Shown here in pieces: positions 9,785 to 20,007 of a DNA stretch of 64,000 nt. Position numbers and translations under genes: made by a program. This DNA comes from Flammulina velutipes (Eukaryota > Basidiomycota > Agaricomycetes > Agaricales > Physalacriaceae). The stretch is from assembly GCA_011800155.1 (NCBI GenBank), contig CM022370.1, positions 186,001-250,000 of the forward strand. Direction: 5' to 3'. The notes under the pieces were generated by a model. The model made no database searches. It saw nothing but the letters and a program-made list of their open reading frames with translations, and was not told where the DNA came from. Positions within the stretch are counted from its first letter, which is position 1, and the number at the start of each line of letters is the position of its first letter.

Positions 9785-12700
9785 TCAGTCATTCTCACCC
9801 CTCTTTGTCCGCTTCCCAAGTACAGTGCCCAGGTCGCGTGAGAATAGGTCAGTGAATCTCTCCAGTATGCGTGTCCTGATGGCTTTCTGCCGTCGCGCAT
9901 ATGCACGCATGCCTTCACCAATATGCGATGATCTCTGCATTGTTGTTTCCCGCGCTAACCAAACTTCCGCCTCGTACTTGAGGGATTCCAACACTCGGCG
10001 CATTTCCTCCTCTAATAGGATCACCTCCTCCTGCCATCTCTCTTTCCGGGCGAAGGACCTTGACCACTCAACGCGTACCGCTGTTTGCCATGAGTAAGTG
10101 TCGCACTATTCAGATCAAACAAACCACTCACAGTCATGCAAAAACTGTTCGTCCTCGACGTCCGGCGCGCCTTGCGCTGTCCATATCCAACTCATCTTCT
10201 GCCGACTCGACCCCCCCACAAATGCCCCATCCACCACCTCTTCCTCCGGCCCCTCCTGCTCATTATCATCAACACGGACAATTGTCGACTGGATACGTCG
10301 ACGACTGGAATGCTGCGTCAACTTCGCCAACCGTCTGGCGGCCTGCCCATCGTGATCAAACACGAACTTCGTCTGGACATCACTGTCCGTGAGTGGGAGG
10401 AAGGGAGCTGGATCGTCCACCAAGTTGGCTAAGGCAGCATACGCGGTACGATACTTCTGTTTCGTTGCATTGATTTTATCGCTGAGGTCGTCCAACAGCG
10501 TTCGTGCCCGGGTCGTCTTCTTCTGGCCCGTAAAGTTCTTGTTCTTGAAACGGATGAGGTGGCTTTTCGTATGCAGTCGGAGTCGAAGTGCATTCAGATT
10601 TTCAGAGCATTGGAGTTTACGCAGTGCCGCCTCAGCGGTGAAGAGAGAAGGACGGAAGCCCTTTCGTGACGTCTTTGGAATGTCGGACGGCAACCACAAT
10701 ACCATGTCCTCCGGCTCCACGCTATGTTTCGCATTGCTCGTCGTAGTGTCTGCGGTGTCGACAGTTGGCGATGGTCTTGTGTCACCAGATTGGACCAAAA
10801 CCCCTGGCATGAACATCCCTTGCAGCTTGCGAAAGCGTCGGTGCTTTTTCCAGAACGCCGTCCGCATGTCCTTCACCTTCGCCGCCCCGCCCCATCCTGT
10901 CTTGCCCTTTGCTTTCAGAACCGCCTGAATCTTCAGTCTGACAATTGAATTAGTGACTCAAGCAGGCCGGTGATTCAGGAGAGCGACGTACTGGACCTGC
11001 TGGAGCTGTAGTGCCAATCGCACAAAGACCACCACATTCATCTTCTTCGTGGCCTCATCAGCTCCCATACTTTTTTCTTCATGCCGCTCCTCGCGCTCCA
11101 GATCCTCTTTGATACCCTTCTCCGTGACTTCGTCTAGGAGAAAAGAGAATTAATCATCGGCACTTAGACCATCTAGCAAGGACTTACCCTTTCTCCAAAC
11201 CGACAGATATGGATTCTCCGCCGTTTTATTCTTCAATAGGATCTTCTCTTCTGTGTGCCAGTCTTTGATCTTCTTGGTCCATTCCGCCAGGACTCTCGGT
11301 TCGACCGTCGCGCTCGCAGCCGCATGGTTTGCAACCTGCGCAGCTTCCTCCTCTCTCGCAACTTGCAAACGCCTCGGAAGCAGGTGTCCTAAGAAACCAT
11401 ATGTTAAATCGACTCGTCAAAGCGCAGACTGTTGAATGGACACTTACCCATTCGCAGATTCATCAGATAATTTTGATTATCGAAATGGTCTTCCAGAGAT
11501 GCATGACGGTTATTCATTTGCATCTCACGAGTTGCGTATGCCCGCTGATTCGATGTACTCCACACGCGTTCAACGCCCTCACCATCAACCATTCCCGCCC
11601 CGCTCTTGTACCGCAAAGATTCACACATTGCACATTCATCGTTGTGTACACCACCATGCCACACAGGCAGGGAGACTTCGATTTCTGGTGCGCCATCTCG
11701 CGCGGGTACAAAGATCGTCGGCATGCCCTTCTTGCGTTCATGGAGGTGGACCTTCCATTGGCAGCCAACGTCATACGACGCCATGATTTTGAGCAGGTCC
11801 TCCGTATACGTTGACGCCCAGAAGACGTAGTCCATGCTCGAGTATCTGAAAATGCTATTTAGTAGATGTAGATGTAGGGCACAATGCAGACCACATACCG
11901 TTCACCCTTGAGCAAATCTACTAGGCCCAACGGGCGCACCACTTCATGGCGTGTACAGATGCAACCATCTATACCTGTTGCGCGGAGCCCCTTCGAGAAT
12001 CGACTGTCCTTTTGCATCAATGCTGCGAAAGCGATGCACGTGCTGACCTGAAAATGTCGTTAATTTTGGCATCCACCATAGATCACACTACTCACATCTT
12101 CCTCAGTTACATGCTTATTGACATGCGCTTCGTAGCCGTACGAGCCTCCCCATGGCGCAAAACACCCAAGTCCATCGCCCAAGACAGTGTACGCCTTTCT
12201 GGCACTCTTCTTCCTAAGCTTGTTTTCTAGCCGAAAGCAGGCGTCCATACCGACATAAAGATTGTATTTGAACCTGCGAGATATCGTTAGATCTGAGACA
12301 TGAGCAGTCCAAGCTACACACCTTAGGTTATCCTCGATGTTTTTAAAATTTGCGGGAAGGTTTACTCCAGGACGAGGACATGCCCAACACTTAACCGCGG
12401 CGGACCCCAGAGCGGCTGAGCCTACCCCCCGAGGGAGGTGACCGATTCCCGATCTTCGCATGCGCGACATGTAATTCCACTGGGTGGAGGAAAGACCGAA
12501 GTTCTTGTACCGATCGGGGACCCATTCCACACCCAGTGGATCTGTCAAACGTTCCAGGGAGGTGACGAAATCTCGCACATTCGCGTTGGCAACAACATTC
12601 AGTGTCCGGAAGTACTTCAGACACTCGAATGTCGTGAAGGTTTGAGGAGCTGCAAATGACGCTGGGTACCAACCTGTACGCATCGCCTGCTGCCAAGGGT

Positions 12701-13890
12701 TGGTGGAGATGGACAGGCTGCAGCCACAGAAAGAGGCGGAGACACGATGGATACCGTTGACGTGTAGCACAGAGACTGTCTTGAGCGGAGTTGGGAGGAC
12801 ACAGGGATAACCATCATGTCCAAGCTGGAACGACAGACCCAAAGTGCGTAGACTCGTCTTACGCCAGAAGCGCTGTTTATAATCCCATTCCTATTCCCTG
12901 CATCAGACCATTTTCTTCGTATCAACACGGAAACTCACTGATATTGTATGTAGAGGTGATAGTGCATGACGCTCCAGGCAACACTCTCGGCACTCCACAA
13001 ACACACCACACGATGTGCATTTGAACAGTGGCTCGGGGGCAGGTCCAGGGAGAGGGGTCGCAGTTGGCACACCATCTATGTTCGCGCGTGGAAGATCGGT
13101 CTCAGGCATCGTCGGGGCGGGATCATTGGCCTTGGATATCGCAGAAGCATGCGGCTCCAGGTCGACGTCGGCATTGGAACGTGGAGTGCACTCTTGAGGA
13201 GTCATGGGTGTCGGTGAATGCGGAGGATGACCTCTGTGATCGTTGCGTTCACCGCAGGTGCGGCAGCGGGGATTCGGGGTAGCGTCTCGAGGTAAAAGCT
13301 CTCTTCCATTACTGTGTCTTCTAGGGATAGAAAGATCGCCATTGGGTCGTCCTGTAGCATGTCAGGAAATTTTCAACTCGTTAGATATTATGCTGACATA
13401 CCGAACTAGCGTACGCTTTGCGTTTGCCTGTGCTCCCATCTTCCGCCTCGTCCTCATTCTCGCTATCGACCGGGTCCCCATTGGGGTCCAGGGTCTCCTC
13501 TGGCCTGGTGTCCTCAACGTACTCCCACTCCTCCTCGCTCCCCTCAGGGTCCTGATAATTGCGATAACCAGACGAGAAGCTTCTGTCGTCCTCTGCAGGA
13601 GTCGGTGCGTCTCCCAAGTCGCTCTGCTCAACAATCTTCCTTTTCTGGGCAGGATGACGAAGAGGTCGAACGATGGAGCGAGCTTCGGCACTAACTGTTT
13701 GGCGCAATCGGTTGGTCGATATTTCGAATGTGCGATCTGTTGAAACTTTTGCGACCCCACTGACGCCGCCAGCTGGCATCACATCGACGGCACCCTTTCG
13801 CACGCGACCTCGCCGACGTTCCCAAGCTTGGCCTGTCTGGGACGCAGGCATGCTATGTTGATCTGCTGGCAAAGTGTAGACGCCGGACAT
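9785..13890 (-). CDS. KDZ transposase with CxC2-type cysteine cluster
   Basis: Large multi-exon transposase of the Kyakuja-Dileera-Zisupton class. Exon 1 (13890-13402) is acidic and ends KRKAYASS; the next exon opens DDPM, as is usual for the family. The cysteine cluster is CTSCGVFVECRECC..H near 12970. Further exons give RFWRKTSLRTLGLSFQLGH, the WYPASFAAPQTFTTF block, CWACPRPGVNLP, VGMDACFRLEN (first acidic residue of the RNase-H-like fold), STCIAFAALMQKDSRFSKGL, YDVGCQW, DGEGVERVW, and a long C-terminal coiled region ending at 9785 with EEEMRRVLESLKYEAEVW. About ten introns join in frame. The one doubtful join is near 13190-13300 (see findings). It should act in the nucleus, cutting at the element's terminal repeats. 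It lies just inside the left terminal repeat. Confidence 0.85.
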
Positions 13891-13944
13891 TGGGGGCGCC
13901 GGTTCTCTCGTCTATAAAACAAATCAGACTCGTCTGCTAATGTT

Positions 13945-15052
13945 TCAGAAGAGCCTTACATTGTCCTGACGCTGAGAAGGGCCAGCGCGTGTGCCAAAGT
14001 TCACCTCCTCATATTGTTTGCGCGCTCTGTAGTCTTCTTGCGTATGGTGTCGAAGGTTCCACAAGATGGTAGGTGGCAAATCCTGGTCCTGAGTTGGAGG
14101 CGATGACATCTCCCGGTCGTGCGCAAGCCGCAAGGTGCTGGAGAGCTCGAGCTAGACATCATAGAAAGCGGTCAACGATGAGGTCACGGTGTGACAGTGT
14201 AACACTCACGTATTGCTGTGTGGCGCCGCAGTTGTCTGGTCAAGTCCCAGTCAGTGAGTATTTGAGGGCTGAAAATTGCGTGGCGAAAGGAAGAGACTTG
14301 GAGAGTGTTTGATCCATGTTCAGTCGCCATTTAATTATTTTTTCGATCGAGATACCGGCACTCAGATATTTTACTTTCTCCCCAACAACTGTTGGGATAC
14401 CCTGACCGCCGCAGACACTACAAATCAGATATTTGAAACCTTTCTGATATACCTTTCTTGCAGTTTCCTTATATGTGGGCGAATATAATTCCCGTGCGCT
14501 CATCTGTGGCGCACGGGAGAAGCTTATTAAGTTCGAGTTTACAGTTACAACCTCTTATCGTCGTCCCTCTTGCCGAACCACTTCTCTTTGCGCGTAGCCC
14601 CAACAATTTGCTGACAGCAAGCGAGCTTCAGCTAGCAATAAAACAAGGCAACTGCATGGACTTACCCTTCCCCAGGCACAGCGTTCGAATAAATCATGCG
14701 GTCCCAAGCTCACAGATCGGTTTTGAACAATGCTATTCTCGGGGAACGCCACACAGAAATCGTCCCACACGCTCTGGTAGAACGCCTGACGCTCAAGTGA
14801 GGTTGCTCCGACGGGTGTCCTGAAATTCTTCGCGGCATTATCCAAGAGCCATTGCTTCTGATCTTTGGTGTACTTGAGGACGAGGACTTGATTCTCGTGT
14901 CAGTACGATGGTAATTGAGGCAAACGACGAAACCGACCGTGATCTACGCTGACTGCAGCAAACCGGCGTCGGGTATTCTTTGGTTTAGCAGGGCGAGTGA
15001 CTGACTTTGAAGGTGTCTGTTGAGCCTTCGCATTTCGCGCGACAGGTGCCAT
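13945..15052 (-). CDS. Predicted transposon-borne protein, KDZ neighbour
   Basis: Upstream of the transposase on the same strand, separated by about 55 bp. I start it at ATG 15052 (MAPVARNAKAQQ), a basic N-terminus. A middle exon (about 14845-14670) carries KYTKDQKQWLLDN and YQSVWDDFCVAFPE, which resembles the short helical regions with conserved Trp/Phe found in small agaric transposon-linked proteins. Later pieces are KWFGKRDDDKRL, ARELYSPTYKETARK and a final exon ending QRQDNVRLF at 13945. The exon joins are uncertain, particularly 14150-14560. The last exon could instead be spliced to the transposase, since its frame is compatible. Function unknown. Confidence 0.4.
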
Positions 15053-15249
15053 GATAGAAGGAAAGAAATATAGGCCAGGCGCCAAAGGCCGGGAAATTTA
15101 TATACCTCCGCTTTTTCGTACCTGACATAGTCTGAAGAATTCACATCCATGTGAAGGAAGACAAGAGCTTCAACAACCTTTACAACGACGAAGGAAACAA
15201 GAGGAATAATTGGGTGTAAGACCGAGTACATAGCCATACGTGAATTGTT

Positions 15250-15932
15250 CTACCACCATCGAGGAATGTTCAACGCCCTCGCCGTACACCGACGCCCCAC
15301 TCTACTCGATAGCGTGCCCCACTCAAAATCCGGAATCAGCCTTTCGTAGAGGTCCATGGCGATACTCTTGTATTTCTGTGTAAGGCGACGTTGCGCGGCC
15401 GTCCCTATAGATGACACTATGAGCTGACATGGTATGAGATTGGCCCAATATACGCACCTTTCAACTCAGGCCAGCAACGTTGGGATTCCTCCACACGCAG
15501 AACATACAAAAGCTCTGCCCAGGCCGCTATGTTGGTTTGAGGATTGACTTGCTCTCCCTGCCCTATGTCCATTCCAAGAGCCTCATGCGATATGAAGAGG
15601 TAGTCCGGCTGTGTTGCAAGGCATGCCAGATATGTGAGATCGCGAAGAGAATATACGCCACTGGCAAACAGGTCGTCCACCAGAAATAGTCCATTGACCT
15701 GGCTTAGACGGGCCCAAAGGCCTTGCGATAATTCGGGCTCGTTTAAGTCGGTGCGCAGAAAGTCAAGGTCCCGGCGTAAGAAGCTGGGTGACGTTGGATA
15801 AAACCATTCACAAGCATGATAGGGAAGAGCATACCTTTGAGCTGAACACCAATCCGGGGTCCGTTTTCCGCTGACCTCGTCGGGGTCAAACATTAGGAGA
15901 GGCCTGCAGGCAACAGCTGGGGAGGTAGGCAT
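15250..15932 (-). CDS. Hypothetical transposon-borne protein
   Basis: Three exons join in frame from ATG 15932: to about 15836 (ends DWCSAQ), about 15785-15452 (FLRRDLDFLR, NGLFLVDDLFASG, DLTYLACLATQPDYLFI, WAELLYVLRVEESQRCWPELK) and about 15407-15250 (RRLTQKYKSIAMDLYERLI ... NIPRWW). Introns are about 50 and 45 nt. The start may lie further upstream, because the first ATG directly precedes a possible acceptor and coding-like sequence continues to about 16200. I know of no functional domain; the Trp-rich helical pattern resembles hypothetical proteins that recur in agaric genomes. It is in the same direction as the KDZ transposase. Confidence 0.5.
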
Positions 15933-17347
15933 GAGATATGCGAAGTCAGAGAATAGACTCGCAGGCTACAGCGCGTAACGTTCCTTCATACCTAAATGGG
16001 GTAACAACCGATCTGGATCCAGATGAACACTTCCCAAAGGAGCATGAAACTCAAATTCTTCATTCCTTCCCCGTTTCGGACGCAATTTGTCTCAACGTCT
16101 CCTCGCCTCAATCACTCATGTCTTCCAATGCTCTCGTTTGTGGAGAACAAACTCCTGGGCTAGACGTACCAGCTCTCGAGGCAAGCTCAGGTGAACGCTC
16201 ACCTACAACCCACCAAGTAATGCATGTTCATTGCTCTCTCTTATCTCCGCTGACAGTCGACTAGGCTGGGTGCCCCTATCAAGAGCGAATCCTGCACCTC
16301 AATGGCTGCACATGGCCCAAATCACACGGAGAAAATATTGAGAACATGTGGGAGAGACTAGATGGTGCCGTCAAGTGTTTGTCTACGAACCACTGTAGTC
16401 CGAAGTTGTAAATGAATCTATGGATTTGTCGGTTGATCTCACTCGCATTGTGTTCGTTACCGTAGGGTTTTGTCTCACTCTAACACAGGTTTCAAGTGAC
16501 AACTTCGAATTGAAATAGAGAACAAGAGGGCAGTGCCAAGCGGCGCCCGTTCGCAAAAGGAATAATTGAACATTGATGGCGGGATGTTTGCCGTTAGGTC
16601 CTTACGGGAGTATTTCTCGTGGTTGCGTCCTCGGAAGTATTTCTCGTTAGGGCCTTGTAGGCTCTTTTAGCATCGTGGGTACCATGACAGATCCGCGGAT
16701 GTGATTTTCTGATCTTTCTGAAATGTTCGCATGGATAATCATACAACTCAGAACATCAGGCAATTCGAGTACGCGCTTTCTTGGTGGACCTGTCGCCTAG
16801 TGTATCCCGCCCACCCCACGCGATGGGAAAGCTTGAAACTTGCTAAATATGTGGGTTCTCATGTAGAAATTATATAGTCTGGCACTGGTACATTGCGGGT
16901 CTCAGCTGACAAAACTCGTGATGTGGCGCAATCATAGCGGTGGGTTCATAGTGTGGGCTTAAAGTAGAAATGATACCCATAAGAGACACCTAGCCCTGTC
17001 TCTGCTAATCACAGTGATGTGTGTGTGAGTGTAAGTGATGTGAGTTCATGTATCTGTAGGTCACGTGAACGCGAGGAGGAGCATTAAGTTGTCGGTATAT
17101 GCTGCTCAGCGGCTATATCAGGTTAAACGAAGTGACTGTCATTGTCAAAGGTAGATTACTTACATGTATGATAGACAAACGATGACTGAGGGACTTCGTA
17201 CGCCTAGATTTAATAAATCTCGTATAATTCTCGGAGCATGATCTTGGTCTGAAGTGGATTTCGTACTTATATTCCAACGGTCGTGTCAGTTGTTATACGT
17301 TCCCAATTCCCAAAGGGCGGCTTTGTTTTTCTTCAACCATTGACTTC
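15933..17347. other. Intergenic stretch inside the KDZ element
   Basis: Possible 5' exon of the preceding gene up to about 16200; beyond that no gene is recognisable. A short duplicated phrase (agtatttctcgt) occurs near 16610 and 16637. TATA-like sequences precede the plus-strand gene at 17348. Confidence 0.3.
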
Positions 17348-18082
17348 ATGGGGAGAAAGAAACTATATGCAACGGAGGAGGAGCGTAAGGCCACGCGCGC
17401 GAACTACGACGCTAAGTACTATCGACGGTATGTCTGCGTGCCGAGAGTATTATAATCATGCTGACAGGGGCTGGATCCCAACCCAGACATCGCAAGGTCA
17501 TTCTAAAAAAGCAAAAGAAGAGATACATAGAGCGGAAAGCTAGTGACAATACACCTTCGAGCACCAAAACATTGGGTGTGGCGCAGCCCATGACGTGCGT
17601 ATAAGATTATCAATGTATTAGCCTGCCTAAGTGATGTCTACAGGAACGGCTCTCCTTCGGCGCCTGGATCACCTAGAAAGATCTCTCGTGCTGCTCGTCA
17701 AGTCGCACTCATCGAGATTTATCTTACTGAGTGGCGCAACATCGTTGGCACGTCAGACAAGGAGTACTGTGAGGCGCTGTATACGTCGGCGTTAGGAATG
17801 GAGAGCGACACAGCATTTCATTTTCTTAGCGACACTCATACTGCATTGGAGGAGGTGCTCAGCAAGATTCAAAGTGCACTCAATACCATTCTCGAGGCTG
17901 CGGGAACGAAGTGCAAGGAGTACAAGGCGGGTGAAAAAAAGCTAGGTCCCATCAAACAATGTGTCAGTGCAGTGTTCGATCTATGGGAGGCGGCAGCAGA
18001 GGCCGAGGACGATTATCCTACGCCGTTGCAAACCACATTTGCACGGGGCGGTTTTACATTTCAGAGATGGGGAGCAGAATAA
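17348..18082 (+). CDS. Small basic-N-terminus protein, three exons, transposon-borne
   Basis: ATG 17348 opens MGRKKLYATEEERKATRANY, a Lys/Arg-rich start seen in many multi-copy agaric hypothetical proteins. Exons 17348 to about 17430, about 17467-17592 and about 17643-18082 join in frame (introns 37-50 nt), giving about 210 residues. The middle is also very basic (RHRKVILKKQKKRY). The C-terminal half has helices with Trp (EIYLTEWRNIVG, FDLWEAAAEAEDDY) and ends FTFQRWGAE. The basic stretch suggests nucleic-acid binding, but that is inference. It is convergent with the viroplasmin-domain gene, whose stop lies only 27 bp beyond. Confidence 0.65.
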
Positions 18083-18108
18083 TTGTAGTGGATACAAGAA
18101 CAATATGA

Positions 18109-19044
18109 CTACGCGTTCAATGTTTGCACCTCGCCTCTTTCCCTAGCACCTCGAAACTTACGCGATGCCGACCCATATGTGCTGAAGCTGTCATGCACAT
18201 TTCCGGCGACTCCAACGACGCTCAGTCCCGCTTCTAAGCTAAGATGATTGGTTAATATGTTATACCCCCATGAATCGAAGCCAGATCAGACGCACTTCGA
18301 ATGGAAAATCCCTGTAAAGCGTCCGCGATAGACCACATAGAAACGTCGACCACGTCCGGTATCGGAGAGGGGGGACGGAATAGGCACATTGGGTGACTGC
18401 GCAGGCATATGATGGAGAACAATGTCTGGGGGAAGAAGCCCTTCTGGTGACCCAATCATGCCCGCCTGTTGGGCCGTACGCCACGCCCTTTCAGCAGCCT
18501 CTCGGGTGGGATAGCCTTGATAAACAGCATTTGATACGCCTTGGACGTGTGCCATTACTTCTCGAGCCGCATAGAGTCCAGGTGGTCTCCCCACAACGAC
18601 GACAAACCATTCCTTGACAGATCTGACTTTGTGGCGTTTCACCGTCGCATGGACATGGGTGCCAGCCCGTTGGGCACGTGCAGCCTCGGACCTGTAGTTG
18701 TGTATCAGAACGTCGGACGTAAACCTTAAAAGGTGGTTGTCTCGCCAGTTTGGGGTGCTCCCGCCAATGGAGAGCGAGTAGCTGGTTTCATCATCGCTCG
18801 CAGATCCGGGCTCGTCTGAAATAGATGCTGAGCGTGGAGTGATATTGGCATCAATTTCCTTACCAATGACAGCCTCAGGCGCCTCGTCGACACGGAAGTT
18901 CCTCATGGCTTCAAGCAGATCTTCATCGACGTCAGAGAGAGTCAGATCGAACTCGCTCTCGTAGGCGGTGGCCCACGACTCATCAGAATCCGAGCTAGAC
19001 GAAGTGCTGGAGTCGACAAGATCAGTCGCACTTGATTCAGACAT
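18109..19044 (-). CDS. Two-domain viroplasmin/RNase H1 N-terminal-like protein
   Basis: Starts at ATG 19044. Exon 1 (19044-18296) and exon 2 (18238-18109) join in frame across a 57-nt intron; the product is about 292 residues. An acidic Ser-rich N-terminus is followed by one caulimovirus-viroplasmin / RNase H1 N-terminal type domain (EWFVVVVGRPPGLYAAREV, GVSNAVYQGYPTREAAERAW). A second starts at RRFYVVYRGRFTGIF, crosses the intron and continues LSVVGVAGNVHDSFSTYGSA. Such domains bind RNA/DNA hybrids or double-stranded RNA in RNase H1, but no RNase H catalytic part is present, so a binding role is the most that can be proposed. A related gene lies 113 bp upstream. Confidence 0.7.
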
Positions 19045-19156
19045 GAGAGATGGAGACAAAGATATGCTTATTGAAATTGCTAATCACTACATACGGTACA
19101 CCTGCTCGGAGTTTGCTAAGATCATTGAGGCCACGCAATTGATGGGAAGGACGTAC

Positions 19157-19860
19157 CTATGTGATAACCTCGAGATCGCCAACAGCTTGGGCAACATTGA
19201 AGGCGGCCACGGCTGCTTGCTGGCTGCTGTGCGCCTTGTGCGAGGAACAGGAAACTTTCCTCGTCGCCTTATCAGCCGCACCACTGCGAAGAGAGAGAGG
19301 GTAAGTAGAAAGCAGGATTAATAAGAAGAATAACATACGTGTCCTCGAAGACTCCGATGAAGCGGCCTGCAATGACAGTGTACCAAGGGCTGGGGTGCGC
19401 ATTGTTGGGATTCACTAGCATGTGCATCTGGGGGACTACCGTATAGCGAACATTGACAGTGGGATGTCCTGGCACAACGGCTGGCACGGCCTGGGGCAGG
19501 GCGAGCAAGGGCTGGCTAGTCACAGTTGCAGCGAACGCCTGGGACGCAGCGGCCGGTGGAACGTCTGACGCTAAGTAACCTATCAGCGAGAGGAAATGCA
19601 TAACGCAGGGAGACACGCCTACCGAGTACGATCTCGAGTTCATCGTCCGATGAATCCGAGTGTGTTTCGACCTCATCCTCGTTGGAAGCGACGTGTAGTG
19701 AGTGATCATTCAATGAAGCACTCTCGGTACCAAGAGTGTTCTCCAGGCTAGCGGAGGAGGGGCTAAGCAGCGCCTGCCCATCCTCGTTGGAAACAGTCTG
19801 GGAGAAGAGATCAGTGGGGCGCTCAGAGAAAATTTAAATAAAAACACGTACTGTGGACAT
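19157..19860 (-). CDS. Single-domain viroplasmin-like protein
   Basis: Four exons join in frame: 19860-19852, 19797-19623, 19564 to about 19340 and about 19285-19157. The first coding exon is only nine nucleotides (MST), supported by a clear GTACGT donor and CTCCCAG acceptor. An acidic N-terminus (SNEDEVETHSDSSDDE) and an Ala/Pro-rich linker precede one viroplasmin-like domain: PWYTVIAGRFIGVFEDT, then KVSCSSHKAHSSQQAAVAAF and GDLEVIT at the end. The architecture matches the neighbouring gene at 18109-19044, suggesting an old tandem duplication. It is divergent from the HMG-like gene at 20008. Confidence 0.65.
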
Positions 19861-20007
19861 GGTGAGAGTGGAAGGTGGAGGGAGAACGTTGAATCTTTGC
19901 GTGACAAGACCCTTTTAAGTAAATCACGAATCGGGCGATGGTCACGATAGTATCCTTGTTTTACCGAGATTTTCCGTCCCAAAATTGTTCCTTCCGTTCT
20001 ACTGACA

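Noticed and set aside
10389..10928. Plus-strand frame of 179 codons
   Set aside because: Antisense to the KDZ transposase exon, which has recognisable family motifs and spliced continuity.
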